Positions 53,604-62,119 of a DNA stretch of 64,000 bases are shown here, one piece after another. Position 1 is the first letter of the stretch. Each line of letters starts with the position of its first letter. The DNA comes from Burkholderia cepacia (GTDB lineage Bacteria > Pseudomonadota > Gammaproteobacteria > Burkholderiales > Burkholderiaceae). The notes below the pieces were generated by a model. It was given only the letters and a program-made list of their open reading frames with translations, had not been told where the DNA came from and ran no database searches. The stretch is from the NCBI RefSeq assembly GCF_001718835.1, contig NZ_CP013443.1:992001-1056000 (forward strand), given 5' to 3'. The translations under genes and the position numbers were made by a program.

Positions 53604-54359
53604 ATGTCGCTTAAAAAATCGCCATTCTTCGAGCTGCGCAGCGGATCGGTCGATACGTTGCTGTTCACCGTGAAGACGACCGATCTCGATGCGTTGCGTA
53701 CCGAACTGGTCAAGCGCTTCGAAGCGACTCCCGAGTTTTTCGCCGACGATGTCGTCGCGATCGACGTCCGCCGCCTGGCGGACGGCGAACGCGTCGCGCT
53801 GGCGGACATCCGCCAGATGCTGAACGACGTGCGGATGCGCCCGGTGGGTGTCGTCGCGCTGGCCACGCAGGGCTGGGCGGGGGAAGCCGGCCTGCCGTTG
53901 CTCGAGGCGCGCGACCGTCGCGTGCCGTCGGCGAAGGGCGCGGGCGACACGGACGCTGCGCCTGCCGTCGAGGCGGCGGCCGTTCCGGCCGCTGCACCCG
54001 AGCCGGTGCAGCCGCAGGCCGGCGGCCAGACGCTCGTGATCGACCGGCCGTTGCGTTCGGGGCAGCAGATTTACGCGAAAGGAGACCTCGTGGTGCTCGC
54101 GCCGGTCAGTCACGGCGCGGAAATCATCGCGGAAGGCAACATCCACATCTACGCGCCGTTGCGCGGCCGCGCACTCGCGGGCGTGCACGGCAATCACGAC
54201 GCGCGCATTTTCTGCACGTGTCTCGAGCCGGAACTGATTTCGATCGCGGGTATCTATCGAACAACCGAGAACCCGTTGCCCGCCGACGTACTGGGGAAAG
54301 CGGTGCAGATCCGGCTCGAAGAGGAAAAACTGATGATCGAACCGCTGCGCCTGACGTAA
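53604..54359 (+). CDS. minC: Septum-site determining protein MinC
   Basis: 251 aa. It blocks FtsZ ring assembly away from midcell. The N-terminal FtsZ-interacting domain (LKKSPFFELRSGSVDTLLFT, about 1–105), an Ala/Pro-rich linker (about 115–145) and the C-terminal beta-helix that binds MinD (RPLRSGQQIYAKGDLVVLAP, GNIHIYAPLRGRALAGVHG) are intact. minD and minE follow in one operon. Confidence 0.96.
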   Translation: MSLKKSPFFELRSGSVDTLLFTVKTTDLDALRTELVKRFEATPEFFADDVVAIDVRRLADGERVALADIRQMLNDVRMRPVGVVALATQGWAGEAGLPLLEARDRRVPSAKGAGDTDAAPAVEAAAVPAAAPEPVQPQAGGQTLVIDRPLRSGQQIYAKGDLVVLAPVSHGAEIIAEGNIHIYAPLRGRALAGVHGNHDARIFCTCLEPELISIAGIYRTTENPLPADVLGKAVQIRLEEEKLMIEPLRLT

Positions 54360-54418
54360 TACACGCGGTGCGCTCCGGATCGATCGGCTCTCATTGACGA
54401 ACACAGGGTATTGGGTAA

Positions 54419-55234
54419 ATGGCAAAAATCATCGTGGTGACCTCGGGCAAGGGCGGCGTGGGCAAGACGACGACGAGCGCGAGCTTTGCGTCCGGTCTCG
54501 CGCTGCGCGGCCACAAGACGGCCGTGATCGACTTCGACGTCGGCCTGCGCAACCTCGATCTCATCATGGGCTGCGAGCGCCGCGTGGTGTACGACCTCGT
54601 GAACGTGATCCAGGGCGAAGCGAACCTGAACCAGGCGCTGATCAAGGACAAGAAGTGCGAGAACCTGTTCATCCTGCCGGCGTCGCAGACGCGCGACAAG
54701 GATGCGCTCACGCGCGAAGGCGTCGAGAAGGTGCTGAACGACCTCGCCGCGATGGACTTCGAATACATCGTCTGCGATTCGCCGGCCGGCATCGAGGCGG
54801 GCGCGCTGCACGCGATGTACTTCGCGGATGAAGCGCTGATCGTCACGAACCCGGAAGTGTCGTCGGTGCGCGACTCCGACCGCATTCTCGGCATCCTGTC
54901 GTCGAAGACGAAGCGTGCGACCGAAGGCAAGGATCCGATCAAGGAACACCTGCTGATCACGCGCTACAGCCCGAAGCGCGTCAGCGAGGGCGAGATGCTG
55001 TCGCTCGAGGACATCAGCGAGATCCTGCGCATCAAGCTGATCGGCGTGGTGCCCGAGTCGGAAGCCGTGCTGCACGCGTCGAACCAGGGCCTGCCGGCCG
55101 TGCATATCGACGGCACCGACGTGGCGGAAGCGTACAAGGACGTCGTCGCGCGCTTCCTCGGCGAAGACAAGCCGCTGCGCTTCACCGATTACCAGAAGCC
55201 GGGCCTGCTGCAGCGCCTCTTCGGCAGCAAGTAA
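54419..55234 (+). CDS. minD: Septum-site determining ATPase MinD
   Basis: 271 aa. ParA-like ATPase whose membrane oscillation places MinC. Deviant Walker A GKGGVGKTTTS at about residues 10–20, DFDVGLRNLD (switch I) and DSPAGIEAGA (switch II). The C-terminal amphipathic membrane-targeting helix PGLLQRLFGSK is present. It lies 59 bp after minC and 12 bp before minE. Confidence 0.97.
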   Translation: MAKIIVVTSGKGGVGKTTTSASFASGLALRGHKTAVIDFDVGLRNLDLIMGCERRVVYDLVNVIQGEANLNQALIKDKKCENLFILPASQTRDKDALTREGVEKVLNDLAAMDFEYIVCDSPAGIEAGALHAMYFADEALIVTNPEVSSVRDSDRILGILSSKTKRATEGKDPIKEHLLITRYSPKRVSEGEMLSLEDISEILRIKLIGVVPESEAVLHASNQGLPAVHIDGTDVAEAYKDVVARFLGEDKPLRFTDYQKPGLLQRLFGSK

Positions 55235-55246
55235 CGGAGGCCGCCA

Positions 55247-55501
55247 ATGTCCATCCTTTCGTTTCTCCTCGGCGAGAAGAAGAAGTCCGCATCGGTCGCG
55301 AAGGAGCGCCTGCAGCTCATCATCGCGCACGAGCGCGTCGGCGGCCGCCCGCCGGCCGATTACCTGCCGGCGCTGCAGAAGGAGCTGGTCGCGGTCATCT
55401 CGAAGTACGTCCATATTTCGAACGACGACATCCGCGTGAGCCTCGAGCGCCAGGACGATCTCGAGGTCCTCGAAGTGAAGATCGAGATCCCGCAGGCCTG
55501 A
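55247..55501 (+). CDS. minE: Cell division topological specificity factor MinE
   Basis: 84 aa. N-terminal membrane helix MSILSFLLGEKKKSASVAKE, the anti-MinCD helix KERLQLIIAHERV and the C-terminal dimer domain ending in LEVLEVKIEIPQ. It stimulates MinD ATPase and gives the oscillation. Usual length, last gene of the operon. Confidence 0.96.
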   Translation: MSILSFLLGEKKKSASVAKERLQLIIAHERVGGRPPADYLPALQKELVAVISKYVHISNDDIRVSLERQDDLEVLEVKIEIPQA

Positions 55502-55661
55502 CCCGCGTTGTTCCCGTTCCGCGCGGCGGCCCCTGCCGCCGTGCGCGTCTTACGCCCTGTTGCACTTTCGGGCACGCCGTAACACGGCGTCTGTCGGCCG
55601 TTATCGGTCCTCCCGCATTGAACGAATACGCTCGCGTAACTTGTTCAACCAGGAGGTTGTG

Positions 55662-56063
55662 ATGGCTGTCTCATCGATTCGTCGTGTCGTTCTCGCATTC
55701 GCAGCCGTGGCTGCGGGCGCGTCCGCTCTTGCCGCACCGCTCGCTGCGCGCGCGGATGAAATTCTCGTCGCCACGCCGGTCGTCACCCGGCCGGGCGAAG
55801 TCGTCATCGCCGAGCCGGTCGCCGTGCGCACCGAGGAAGTCGTCGTCGTCGCGCCGAATGCGCCGCCGCCGGTGCGCTACGAAGTCGTGCCGGCCGCGCG
55901 CGTGGGCTACGTGTGGGATCGCGGGCACTGGCACTGGGAGCATGGCCGCTACGTGTGGATCGGCGGCCACTGGGAGGCCGAGCGCGTCGGCATGCAATGG
56001 GTGCCGGGCCATTGGGACCAGCGCGGTCCGAACTGGTTCTGGACCCGTGGCCACTGGGCATGA
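55662..56063 (+). CDS. YXWGXW-repeat secreted protein
   Basis: 133 aa with a signal peptide (VVLAFAAVAAGASALA, cleavage near AARA/DE). The mature C-terminal half is aromatic: RGHWHWEHGRYVWIGGHWEA, then QWVPGHWDQRGPNWFWTRGH. This is the YXWGXW-type repeat of small secreted Burkholderia proteins. Function unknown, periplasmic or outer surface. AGGAGG precedes the ATG. Confidence 0.85.
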   Translation: MAVSSIRRVVLAFAAVAAGASALAAPLAARADEILVATPVVTRPGEVVIAEPVAVRTEEVVVVAPNAPPPVRYEVVPAARVGYVWDRGHWHWEHGRYVWIGGHWEAERVGMQWVPGHWDQRGPNWFWTRGHWA

Positions 56064-56075
56064 TGGAGGCGGGCG

Positions 56076-56186
56076 ATGAAAAGAACCGCAATCGCCATCG
56101 CGCTCGTCGCGATCACGCTGGCCGGGTGCATCGTCGTGCCGGCGCGGCCCGTGTACTACCGGCCGGCACCCGTCGTGATCTACTGA
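56076..56186 (+). CDS. Tiny lipoprotein
   Basis: 36 aa only. A lipoprotein signal (RTAIAIALVAITLAGC) is followed by a short Pro/Tyr/Val tail (IVVPARPVYYRPAPVVIY). It starts 12 bp after the YXWGXW gene and probably shares its transcript; its end overlaps the 3' end of the chloride channel gene on the other strand by 7 bp. Small lipoproteins with such Pro/Tyr tails are common next to YXWGXW genes. Confidence 0.72.
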   Translation: MKRTAIAIALVAITLAGCIVVPARPVYYRPAPVVIY

Positions 56187-57709
56187 GCGTCGCGCGGGCC
56201 GGGCTGCGTCGCGGCGGGGTTCGCCGCGGCGGCAGCCGGACCGGTGCCGGTCGCTTCGCCGCCGGCAAGCCCGTCGCCGGCAAGCCCGTCGCCATTCTCG
56301 TCGCGCAGCGTGTCGAGCGGATCGGCGGGGGCGGCCGCCGCATCCTGCGGCGCGACGACGCCGGACGTTGCCGGGGCCGGGGCCGGCGCCGTCGTGGCGG
56401 TGGCAGCCGCAGCCGGCGGCGCGAGATAGCGCAGCGCGAGCGTTTCATAGAGCGGCGGCGCGAAGAAGCGCGATACGCGGCTCGACACCAACGCGGTGGC
56501 CATCAGCGAAATCACGAGCGCGTGACCGTTGATCATCTCCATCACGATCACGAACGACGTGATCGGCGACTGCGTGACGGCCGCCAGATAACCGACCATC
56601 GCGAGTGCGATCAGCATCGGCAGGCTCATGTTGCTGAACACGACGTGCAGCAGGTTGCCGAACCCGGCGCCGATCGACAGCGACGGCGCGAAGATCCCGC
56701 CGGGGATGCCCGGCAGGTACGACGCGACCATCGACACCATTTTCAGGAACGGGTAGAACACCGACAGATGCTGGCTGCCGTCGAGCAGGCCGCGTGCTTC
56801 GGCATAGCCGCTGCCGAAGGTCGTGCCACCCGATACGAGGCCGACGACCGCGATCGCGAAGCCGCACAGCGCGGCGAACGCGATCGGCCGCTCGCGATAC
56901 AGGCCCAGCAGTCGCGCGGGCAGCCAGCGCCCCGTGTTGAGCAGCAGCCAGCAGAACAGCCCGCCCGCGATCCCCGTCACGATCGCGGTGACCAGCACGG
57001 CGAGCGCCAGCAGTTTCGGGAAATGGGGGCCGGCATCGATCGTACCGAAATACGTGTAATTGCCGTTCAGGCCGAGCGCGACGACGCCGGCGAGGATGAT
57101 CGCGGTGATCAGCACGCCGCTGGCGCGCGCGGAGAAGCTGCGTGTCAGCTCCTCGATCGCGAACACGATCCCGGCAAGCGGCGTATTGAACGCGGCCGAC
57201 AGCCCGGCTGCCGCGCCGGCAAGCACCAGTTGACGTTCGATCTGCGCGTTCGAGCGCGGGTAGAAGCGTCGCAGGTTGAACATCAGCGCCGCGCCGACCT
57301 GCACGGTCGGCCCTTCACGGCCGATCGTGAAGCCGCCCAGGATGCCGAGGAACGACACCAGCACCTTGCCGAACAGAATGCGCAGCGTCAGCAGCCGGGA
57401 GCCGAACGCGCTCGGGCGCGCATGCAGCGTCGCGATCACCTGCGGGATGCCGCTGCCCTCGGCGCCGCGGAAGAAGCGGCGGGTCAGCCAGACCGAGCCG
57501 GCTGCGATCGCAGGGGTCAGCAGCAGCGGCAGCCAGGGCGCATGCTCGCGCATCGTGCGGAAGCTTTCGTAGCCCCAGTCGATCAGTCGCGCGTAGAGCA
57601 CGGCCGCGAGGCCGACGACGATCGCGCCGAGCCAGAAAACGCCGTACTGGCGCCACAGGCGCCGGGTGCGGCGGGTGAGGGCGGGAAACAATGGCTGGGA
57701 ACGTTGCAT
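56180..57709 (-). CDS. ClC-type chloride channel/antiporter
   Basis: 509-aa inner-membrane protein. The ClC selectivity motifs are present: GAEGSGIPQV (GSGIP, about residue 83), GFTIGREGPTVQVGA with the gating Glu (GREGP), and GIFAPSLSIGAGFGN further on. A Pro/Ala-rich C-terminal tail (about 435–509) is predicted to be disordered. The gating Glu suggests H+/Cl- exchange rather than a passive channel. The start at MQRSQPLF is preferred. Confidence 0.92.
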   Translation of the reverse strand: MQRSQPLFPALTRRTRRLWRQYGVFWLGAIVVGLAAVLYARLIDWGYESFRTMREHAPWLPLLLTPAIAAGSVWLTRRFFRGAEGSGIPQVIATLHARPSAFGSRLLTLRILFGKVLVSFLGILGGFTIGREGPTVQVGAALMFNLRRFYPRSNAQIERQLVLAGAAAGLSAAFNTPLAGIVFAIEELTRSFSARASGVLITAIILAGVVALGLNGNYTYFGTIDAGPHFPKLLALAVLVTAIVTGIAGGLFCWLLLNTGRWLPARLLGLYRERPIAFAALCGFAIAVVGLVSGGTTFGSGYAEARGLLDGSQHLSVFYPFLKMVSMVASYLPGIPGGIFAPSLSIGAGFGNLLHVVFSNMSLPMLIALAMVGYLAAVTQSPITSFVIVMEMINGHALVISLMATALVSSRVSRFFAPPLYETLALRYLAPPAAAATATTAPAPAPATSGVVAPQDAAAAPADPLDTLRDENGDGLAGDGLAGGEATGTGPAAAAANPAATQPGPRDAQ

Positions 57710-57886
57710 CGGCGCGGCCGCTGGCAAAGGACCGATTATAAAAAAGGAACCCGCGCCGTGACGTGTTTAACAAGCCGTTACAATGAAGATACATTTTGTT
57801 ACAGATGTAAGTTGATTGTAGCCCTCATGTCGTCCCGGCTTCACTAGTATCCCTAAATTCCCCGCTCTCGCAATTCGAACATAAAC

Positions 57887-58888
57887 GTGAAACGCATCCT
57901 CATCGTGAAAGTGACGTCGCTCGGCGACGTCGTCCAGACACTGCCCGTCGTCGCGGACCTGCATCGCGCCTTTCCCGGCGTGACGGTCGACTGGGCGGTG
58001 GACGAATCGTGTGCGGAGGTCGTGCGCTGGCATCCGGGCGTGAGCAACGTGTTGTGCGCGCCATTGCGGCGGTTCAAGAAGCTGCGCGGCGGCGCCGACC
58101 TGAAGGCGATCTCGGCGTCGATCGGCGCGCTGCGGGCGCACCGCTACGATGCGGTGATCGACCTGCACGGCGTCTACAAGAGCGCGATCATTTCGGTGCT
58201 GGCGCGCGCCGCGCGCCGCGTCGGCTACCAGACGCAGGATCTCGGCGAAACCGGCGCACGCTTCGCGTATTCGCATCGCTTCGGCCCCCGGCCGGACTGC
58301 GACGCATGGCACGGGATGCGCGTGAGCGCGGGCGAGGCGTTCGGCTACGCGCCGCAGGGCGCCGCCGATTACGGGGTCGTCGCGCCCGACGACGCGTGCC
58401 TGCCGACCGCTGTGACCGACGGCGCACCGTTCATGCTGATGTTCCATGCGACGTCCAACCCCGACAAGAAATGGCCGGCCGATCACTGGGCCGCGCTCGC
58501 CACGCAGATGATGGCGCGCGGCGTGCGCGTGCTGTTGCCGTGGGGATCGGCTGCCGAGCACGACGACGCGCAGGACATCGCCGCGCGCGCGCCGGGGGCG
58601 GTCGTGCTGCCCGCGATGACGGTGCGCGAACTCGGCGCGGCGCTTGGCCGGGCTGCGCTCGTGGTGGGGGTCGATACGGGGTTCGTACACATGGCGCACG
58701 CGTTGCAGCGGCCGACCGTGATGATTTTCGTCGCGACGTCGCCCGAGCACTGCGGGATCGGCGGCGCGCCGAATGCCCTGTCCATCGGCAAGGTGGGCGC
58801 CGCGCCGTCGGTCGACGACGCGCTGCAGGCAGTCCATTCGGTCGGTCCGGCTTTCGGCGTGCCGATGCACGCGCAGGCGGCGGCCTGA
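57887..58888 (+). CDS. waaC: Lipopolysaccharide heptosyltransferase I
   Basis: 333 aa. Adds the first heptose to Kdo2-lipid A at the inner face of the inner membrane (GT9 family). N-terminal RILIVKVTSLGDVVQTLPVV, DAVIDLHGVYKSAIIS, the HATSNPDKKWPADHWAALA segment and the C-terminal VVGVDTGFVHMAHALQRPTV, which lines the ADP-heptose site. Full length. No other LPS gene is within the window. Confidence 0.95.
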   Translation: MKRILIVKVTSLGDVVQTLPVVADLHRAFPGVTVDWAVDESCAEVVRWHPGVSNVLCAPLRRFKKLRGGADLKAISASIGALRAHRYDAVIDLHGVYKSAIISVLARAARRVGYQTQDLGETGARFAYSHRFGPRPDCDAWHGMRVSAGEAFGYAPQGAADYGVVAPDDACLPTAVTDGAPFMLMFHATSNPDKKWPADHWAALATQMMARGVRVLLPWGSAAEHDDAQDIAARAPGAVVLPAMTVRELGAALGRAALVVGVDTGFVHMAHALQRPTVMIFVATSPEHCGIGGAPNALSIGKVGAAPSVDDALQAVHSVGPAFGVPMHAQAAA

Positions 58889-58910
58889 GCGGCCGGGCGC
58901 CGGCGCGCGC

Positions 58911-59090
58911 TCAGGCGAGCAGCGCCTCGACCGTGACGACGGCGGCGATCGCCGCCACGTTCGCCAGCAGCGCCTCGAACACGAGGCCGCGCCACGTCTT
59001 CGGCCGGAAGCGCAGCGCGAGCAGCAAGGCACCGCCCAGCGCGAGCGACAGGATCAGGACGAGATCGGCATTGCCGAGGCGGATGTTCAT
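58911..59090 (-). CDS. Small hypothetical membrane protein
   Basis: 59 aa with two predicted membrane helices (ADLVLILSLALGGALLLAL and FEALLANVAAIAAVVTVEAL). Composition is clean and the ATG has no competing long upstream frame of similar quality. Function unknown. It is convergent to waaC, 22 bp from its stop. Confidence 0.7.
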   Translation of the reverse strand: MNIRLGNADLVLILSLALGGALLLALRFRPKTWRGLVFEALLANVAAIAAVVTVEALLA

Positions 59091-59189
59091 GGGGGGCGGC
59101 TCCGTGGCGATGGCGGCGCGGCAGGCGGCGCGCCCGCAATCGAGTATAGGCAGCGCCGGCCACCGCACAACCCGGGTCGCCCCGGAGCC

Positions 59190-60500
59190 TCAGACGAGCG
59201 ACGCGTCGCGCGTTTCGCGCATCAGCAGCACGCCGATCAGGCTGATGGCCGCCGCAACCGACACATACCCGCCTACCCACGACAGCCCGCCGTGCGCCGC
59301 CAGCAGTTGCGCGATATACGGCGCGATCGACGCGCCGAGGATCCCGCCGAGGTTGTACGCGACCCCCGCGCCCGTATAGCGGACGTTGGTCGGGAACAGT
59401 TCCGGCAGCAGCGCGCCCATCGGCGCGAACGTCACGCCCATCAGGAACAGCTCGATCGTCAGGAACAGCGCGACGAGCGGCATCGAGCCGCTGCCGAGCA
59501 GCGGTTCCATCGCGAAACCGGACAGCAGCGCGGCGATCGCACCCGCGACGAGTACCGGTTTGCGGCCGAAGCGATCGGATGCCCACGCGGACAGCGGCGT
59601 CGCGAGTCCCATGAACACGACCGCGAAACACAGCAGGCCGAGGAAGCTCTGGCGCGGAATATGCAGCGCCGACACGCCGTACGACAGCGAAAACACCGTC
59701 GAGATATAGAACAGCGTGTAGCAGACGACCATCGCGAGCGCGCCGAGCAGCGTCGGCTGCCAGTGTTGCGTGACGAGGGTCGCGACCGGCACGCGCACGC
59801 GCTCGTTGCGATCGAGCGCGGCCTGGAACGCGGGCGTTTCGGTGATCTTGAGTCGCACGTACAGGCCGAGCGCGACGAGCACCGCGCTGACCAGGAACGG
59901 GATGCGCCAGCCCCAGCTGCGGAACTGCTCGTCGGACAGCGACAACGCGAGCGCGAAGAACAGGCCGTTCGACATCAGGAAGCCGACCGAAGGCCCGAGC
60001 TGCGGGAACATGCCGAACCAGCCGCGCTTGCCCTGCGGTGCATGCTCGGTCGCGAGCAGCGCGGCGCCGCCCCATTCGCCGCCGAGGCCGATCCCCTGGC
60101 CGAAGCGCAGCACGCACAGCAGCACCGGCGCGAGCGTGCCGATAGCGTCGTAGCCGGGCACGAAGCCGATCGCGGTGGTGGAAACACCCATCACGAGCAG
60201 CGACGCGACGAGCGTCGATTTGCGCCCGATGCGGTCGCCAAAGTGCCCGAACAGGAACGAGCCGATCGGGCGCGCGATGAATGCGATGCCGAACGTGACG
60301 AATGCGGACAGCGCCTGTGCGGTCGCGGAGCCGTGCGGGAAGAAGACGGGGCCGATGACGAGCGCGGCGGCCGTTGCGTACACATAGAAATCGTAGAACT
60401 CGATCGCGGTGCCGATGAAGCTCGCGAACACGATGCGCCGGTGGCTGACGGCGCCGGCCGAACCGGTTGCGTGTGCAACGGTCGGGGGGGATGCGGACAT
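59190..60500 (-). CDS. MFS transporter, metabolite:H+ symporter (MHS) family
   Basis: 436 aa, twelve membrane helices. The loop between helices 2 and 3 reads FGHFGDRIGRKSTLVASLLV, the MFS signature, and the start HRRIVFASFIGTAIEFYDFY is typical of the MHS group (KgtP/ShiA/ProP-like). A second signature-like loop is SAWASDRFGRKPVLVAGAI. Proton-driven uptake of a carboxylate or similar compound is likely; the substrate is unknown. The start at MSASPPTV is preferred. Confidence 0.92.
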   Translation of the reverse strand: MSASPPTVAHATGSAGAVSHRRIVFASFIGTAIEFYDFYVYATAAALVIGPVFFPHGSATAQALSAFVTFGIAFIARPIGSFLFGHFGDRIGRKSTLVASLLVMGVSTTAIGFVPGYDAIGTLAPVLLCVLRFGQGIGLGGEWGGAALLATEHAPQGKRGWFGMFPQLGPSVGFLMSNGLFFALALSLSDEQFRSWGWRIPFLVSAVLVALGLYVRLKITETPAFQAALDRNERVRVPVATLVTQHWQPTLLGALAMVVCYTLFYISTVFSLSYGVSALHIPRQSFLGLLCFAVVFMGLATPLSAWASDRFGRKPVLVAGAIAALLSGFAMEPLLGSGSMPLVALFLTIELFLMGVTFAPMGALLPELFPTNVRYTGAGVAYNLGGILGASIAPYIAQLLAAHGGLSWVGGYVSVAAAISLIGVLLMRETRDASLV

Positions 60501-60778
60501 GGATGTCTCCGTTTTTTGGTCTTGATGAACGCCCGGTGATGCGCGCGGCCACGCAGGCGGATGCCTGCCCGGACCGTCGAGCGGGAGAAGGTGGCGGCTG
60601 GATGCGCGCCGTGGCGCGGACGTCACCCGCCGGTCGACGATGGAGACGGGTACGTCGCCGCCGTGATCGGCTCGCCTGCCGGGTGAGGCGCGAGCCCGCG
60701 TGCGGCGTGATGGCCGCGCGATTGCGGAAAATTATAGCCAGCGCTGCCGCGCACCGGCAATCGCGGTGCCGCGGCCGT

Positions 60779-61267
60779 TCAGTCGATCGATTGCGCCTGC
60801 GCCGACGCGGTGCTTTTCAACTGGAAGTGGCCGTCGTCGTTGAAGAGCCAGCCTTCCATCATCTCGAGCCGGCCGTTGCCGTCGAGCAGTCGCGACGGTG
60901 GCGGCGGCAGCGGTGCCGAGCGGCGCAGCGACGCGAGCGCGAGCGCTTCCGCTTCGCTGTCGCCGTTGCTGCGGTACACCGATGCGTGCACGAGCTGGCC
61001 GCTGCGATCGATCGTGAACGCGAGCACGACGAGCGAACGGAGCATGGCCTGCGGCGTGCCGTGCAGCATGCCGGATGGATTGCGTTCGGCGACGTGTTCG
61101 GCAACTTCGGTGCGGTACTGGGCGAGTGTGGCGCTGCGTATGACCGACGGGATCGTCAGGACCGCGCGCGGGGGCGGCGGCGTGATCGTGCACGCCGCGA
61201 GCAAGGCGACGACGGCCGCGGCGGCAACACGCAACCGGACGACGCCTGACAGGGGGATGGCGAACAT
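60779..61267 (-). CDS. TonB C-terminal-like lipoprotein
   Basis: 162 aa. The signal peptide ends in a lipobox (VALLAAC), so the protein is likely lipidated. The later part (LVVLAFTIDRSGQLVHASVY, then SNGDSEAEALALASLRRSAP and LPPPPSRL) matches the TonB C-terminal fold, which contacts outer-membrane receptors or peptidoglycan. It lacks the N-terminal membrane helix and long Pro-rich spacer of true TonB. ExbB/ExbD are not adjacent. Confidence 0.82.
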   Translation of the reverse strand: MFAIPLSGVVRLRVAAAAVVALLAACTITPPPPRAVLTIPSVIRSATLAQYRTEVAEHVAERNPSGMLHGTPQAMLRSLVVLAFTIDRSGQLVHASVYRSNGDSEAEALALASLRRSAPLPPPPSRLLDGNGRLEMMEGWLFNDDGHFQLKSTASAQAQSID

Positions 61268-61434
61268 GGCGTGGCGCCGGGGAACACGATAGACAAATGA
61301 TAGTCGCGCGATCCATCGCGCGACATCGGGACAAACGTATATCGCGCGGCGCGCGTGGTTGCGACGGCTGATGACGCGCGCCGCATCTGCGCCGTGCCTG
61401 TCGGCTGATCGTCAGGCGACGCGTGCCGGCCCGC

Positions 61435-61731
61435 TCAATACCCGTGCGTGACGAGCGACAGGACCGACAGGTCGGGGTGGGTGCCGTCGATGATGCTCTT
61501 GCCGATATGCACGGCTTCGTGGACGGCTTCATCGAGGCTTGCGAAGCTTTCCTCGCCGTCCGCATGGAACGGCACGGCGTGGCCGGGCAGCGCGGGATTC
61601 GCGCCGGGATGGCAGACGTAGCCGGTGTAGGTGAAGCGCGTGTCGTTGCCCGGCATCGAGGTTGGCACGACGTGGATCTCGAAGCCTTCGTAGTAATCGA
61701 CGTGGCGGATCGGAGTCGACTGTTCGGACAT
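61435..61731 (-). CDS. Conserved-type small hypothetical protein
   Basis: 98 aa, no signal peptide or membrane helix. Sequence parts: VDYYEGFEIHVVPTSMPGND, TGYVCHPGANPALPGHAVPF, SFASLDEAVHEAVHIGKSII. It looks like a compact alpha/beta domain. I do not recognise a named family. The start at MSEQSTPIRH is preferred over a longer frame that crosses the terminator region. Confidence 0.75.
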   Translation of the reverse strand: MSEQSTPIRHVDYYEGFEIHVVPTSMPGNDTRFTYTGYVCHPGANPALPGHAVPFHADGEESFASLDEAVHEAVHIGKSIIDGTHPDLSVLSLVTHGY

Positions 61732-61894
61732 GGCGGTCTCCGTGTGCGGCGCGGGCGGGTAAGCCCGTGCGGCAGCGAATGCGCGGCGGCGTTCGTGTCG
61801 CCGTTCTGATCCGAATTCTAGGCGATGGCTACGCAACGGGGCAGGCAGGGAATACCGCCACGCGTCGTGCCGCATGCCGTGCGGCGGCGCAAAC

Positions 61895-61925
61895 AAAAAC
61901 CCCGTCATTCAGGGAATGGACGGGG
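61895..61925 (-). terminator. Terminator of tRNA-Ser(TGA)
   Basis: On the minus strand CCCCGTCCATTC-CCT-GAATGACGGGG (one bulged base) is followed by TTTTTG. It starts 16 bp past the tRNA 3' end. Confidence 0.8.
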
Positions 61926-61940
61926 TTTGGCGAACCTTGC

Positions 61941-62028
61941 TGGCGGAAGCGGTGAGATTCGAACTCACGGACAGTTTCCCGTCGCCGGTTTTCAAGACCG
62001 GTGCCTTAAACCGCTCGGCCACGCTTCC
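61941..62028 (-). tRNA. tRNA-Ser(TGA)
   Basis: 88 nt with encoded CCA. Acceptor stem GGAAGCG/CGCTTCC, anticodon loop CTTGAAA giving TGA, which reads UCA and wobble codons. A long variable arm is present. It is not disrupted; no att-like duplicate is seen nearby. Confidence 0.96.
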
Positions 62029-62119
62029 ACACGAGGCGGCATTGTAACCGAAATGCCGCCCCTGTCGACCGGAGTTGGCACTTCAGTGCTTACTCCGGTC
62101 CCATGCTTTGCGGTCATGC

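Noticed and set aside
61941..62028. tRNA-Ser(TGA) as a second island insertion site
   Set aside because: No direct repeat of its 3' end and no integrase nearby; the surrounding genes are ordinary core genes.
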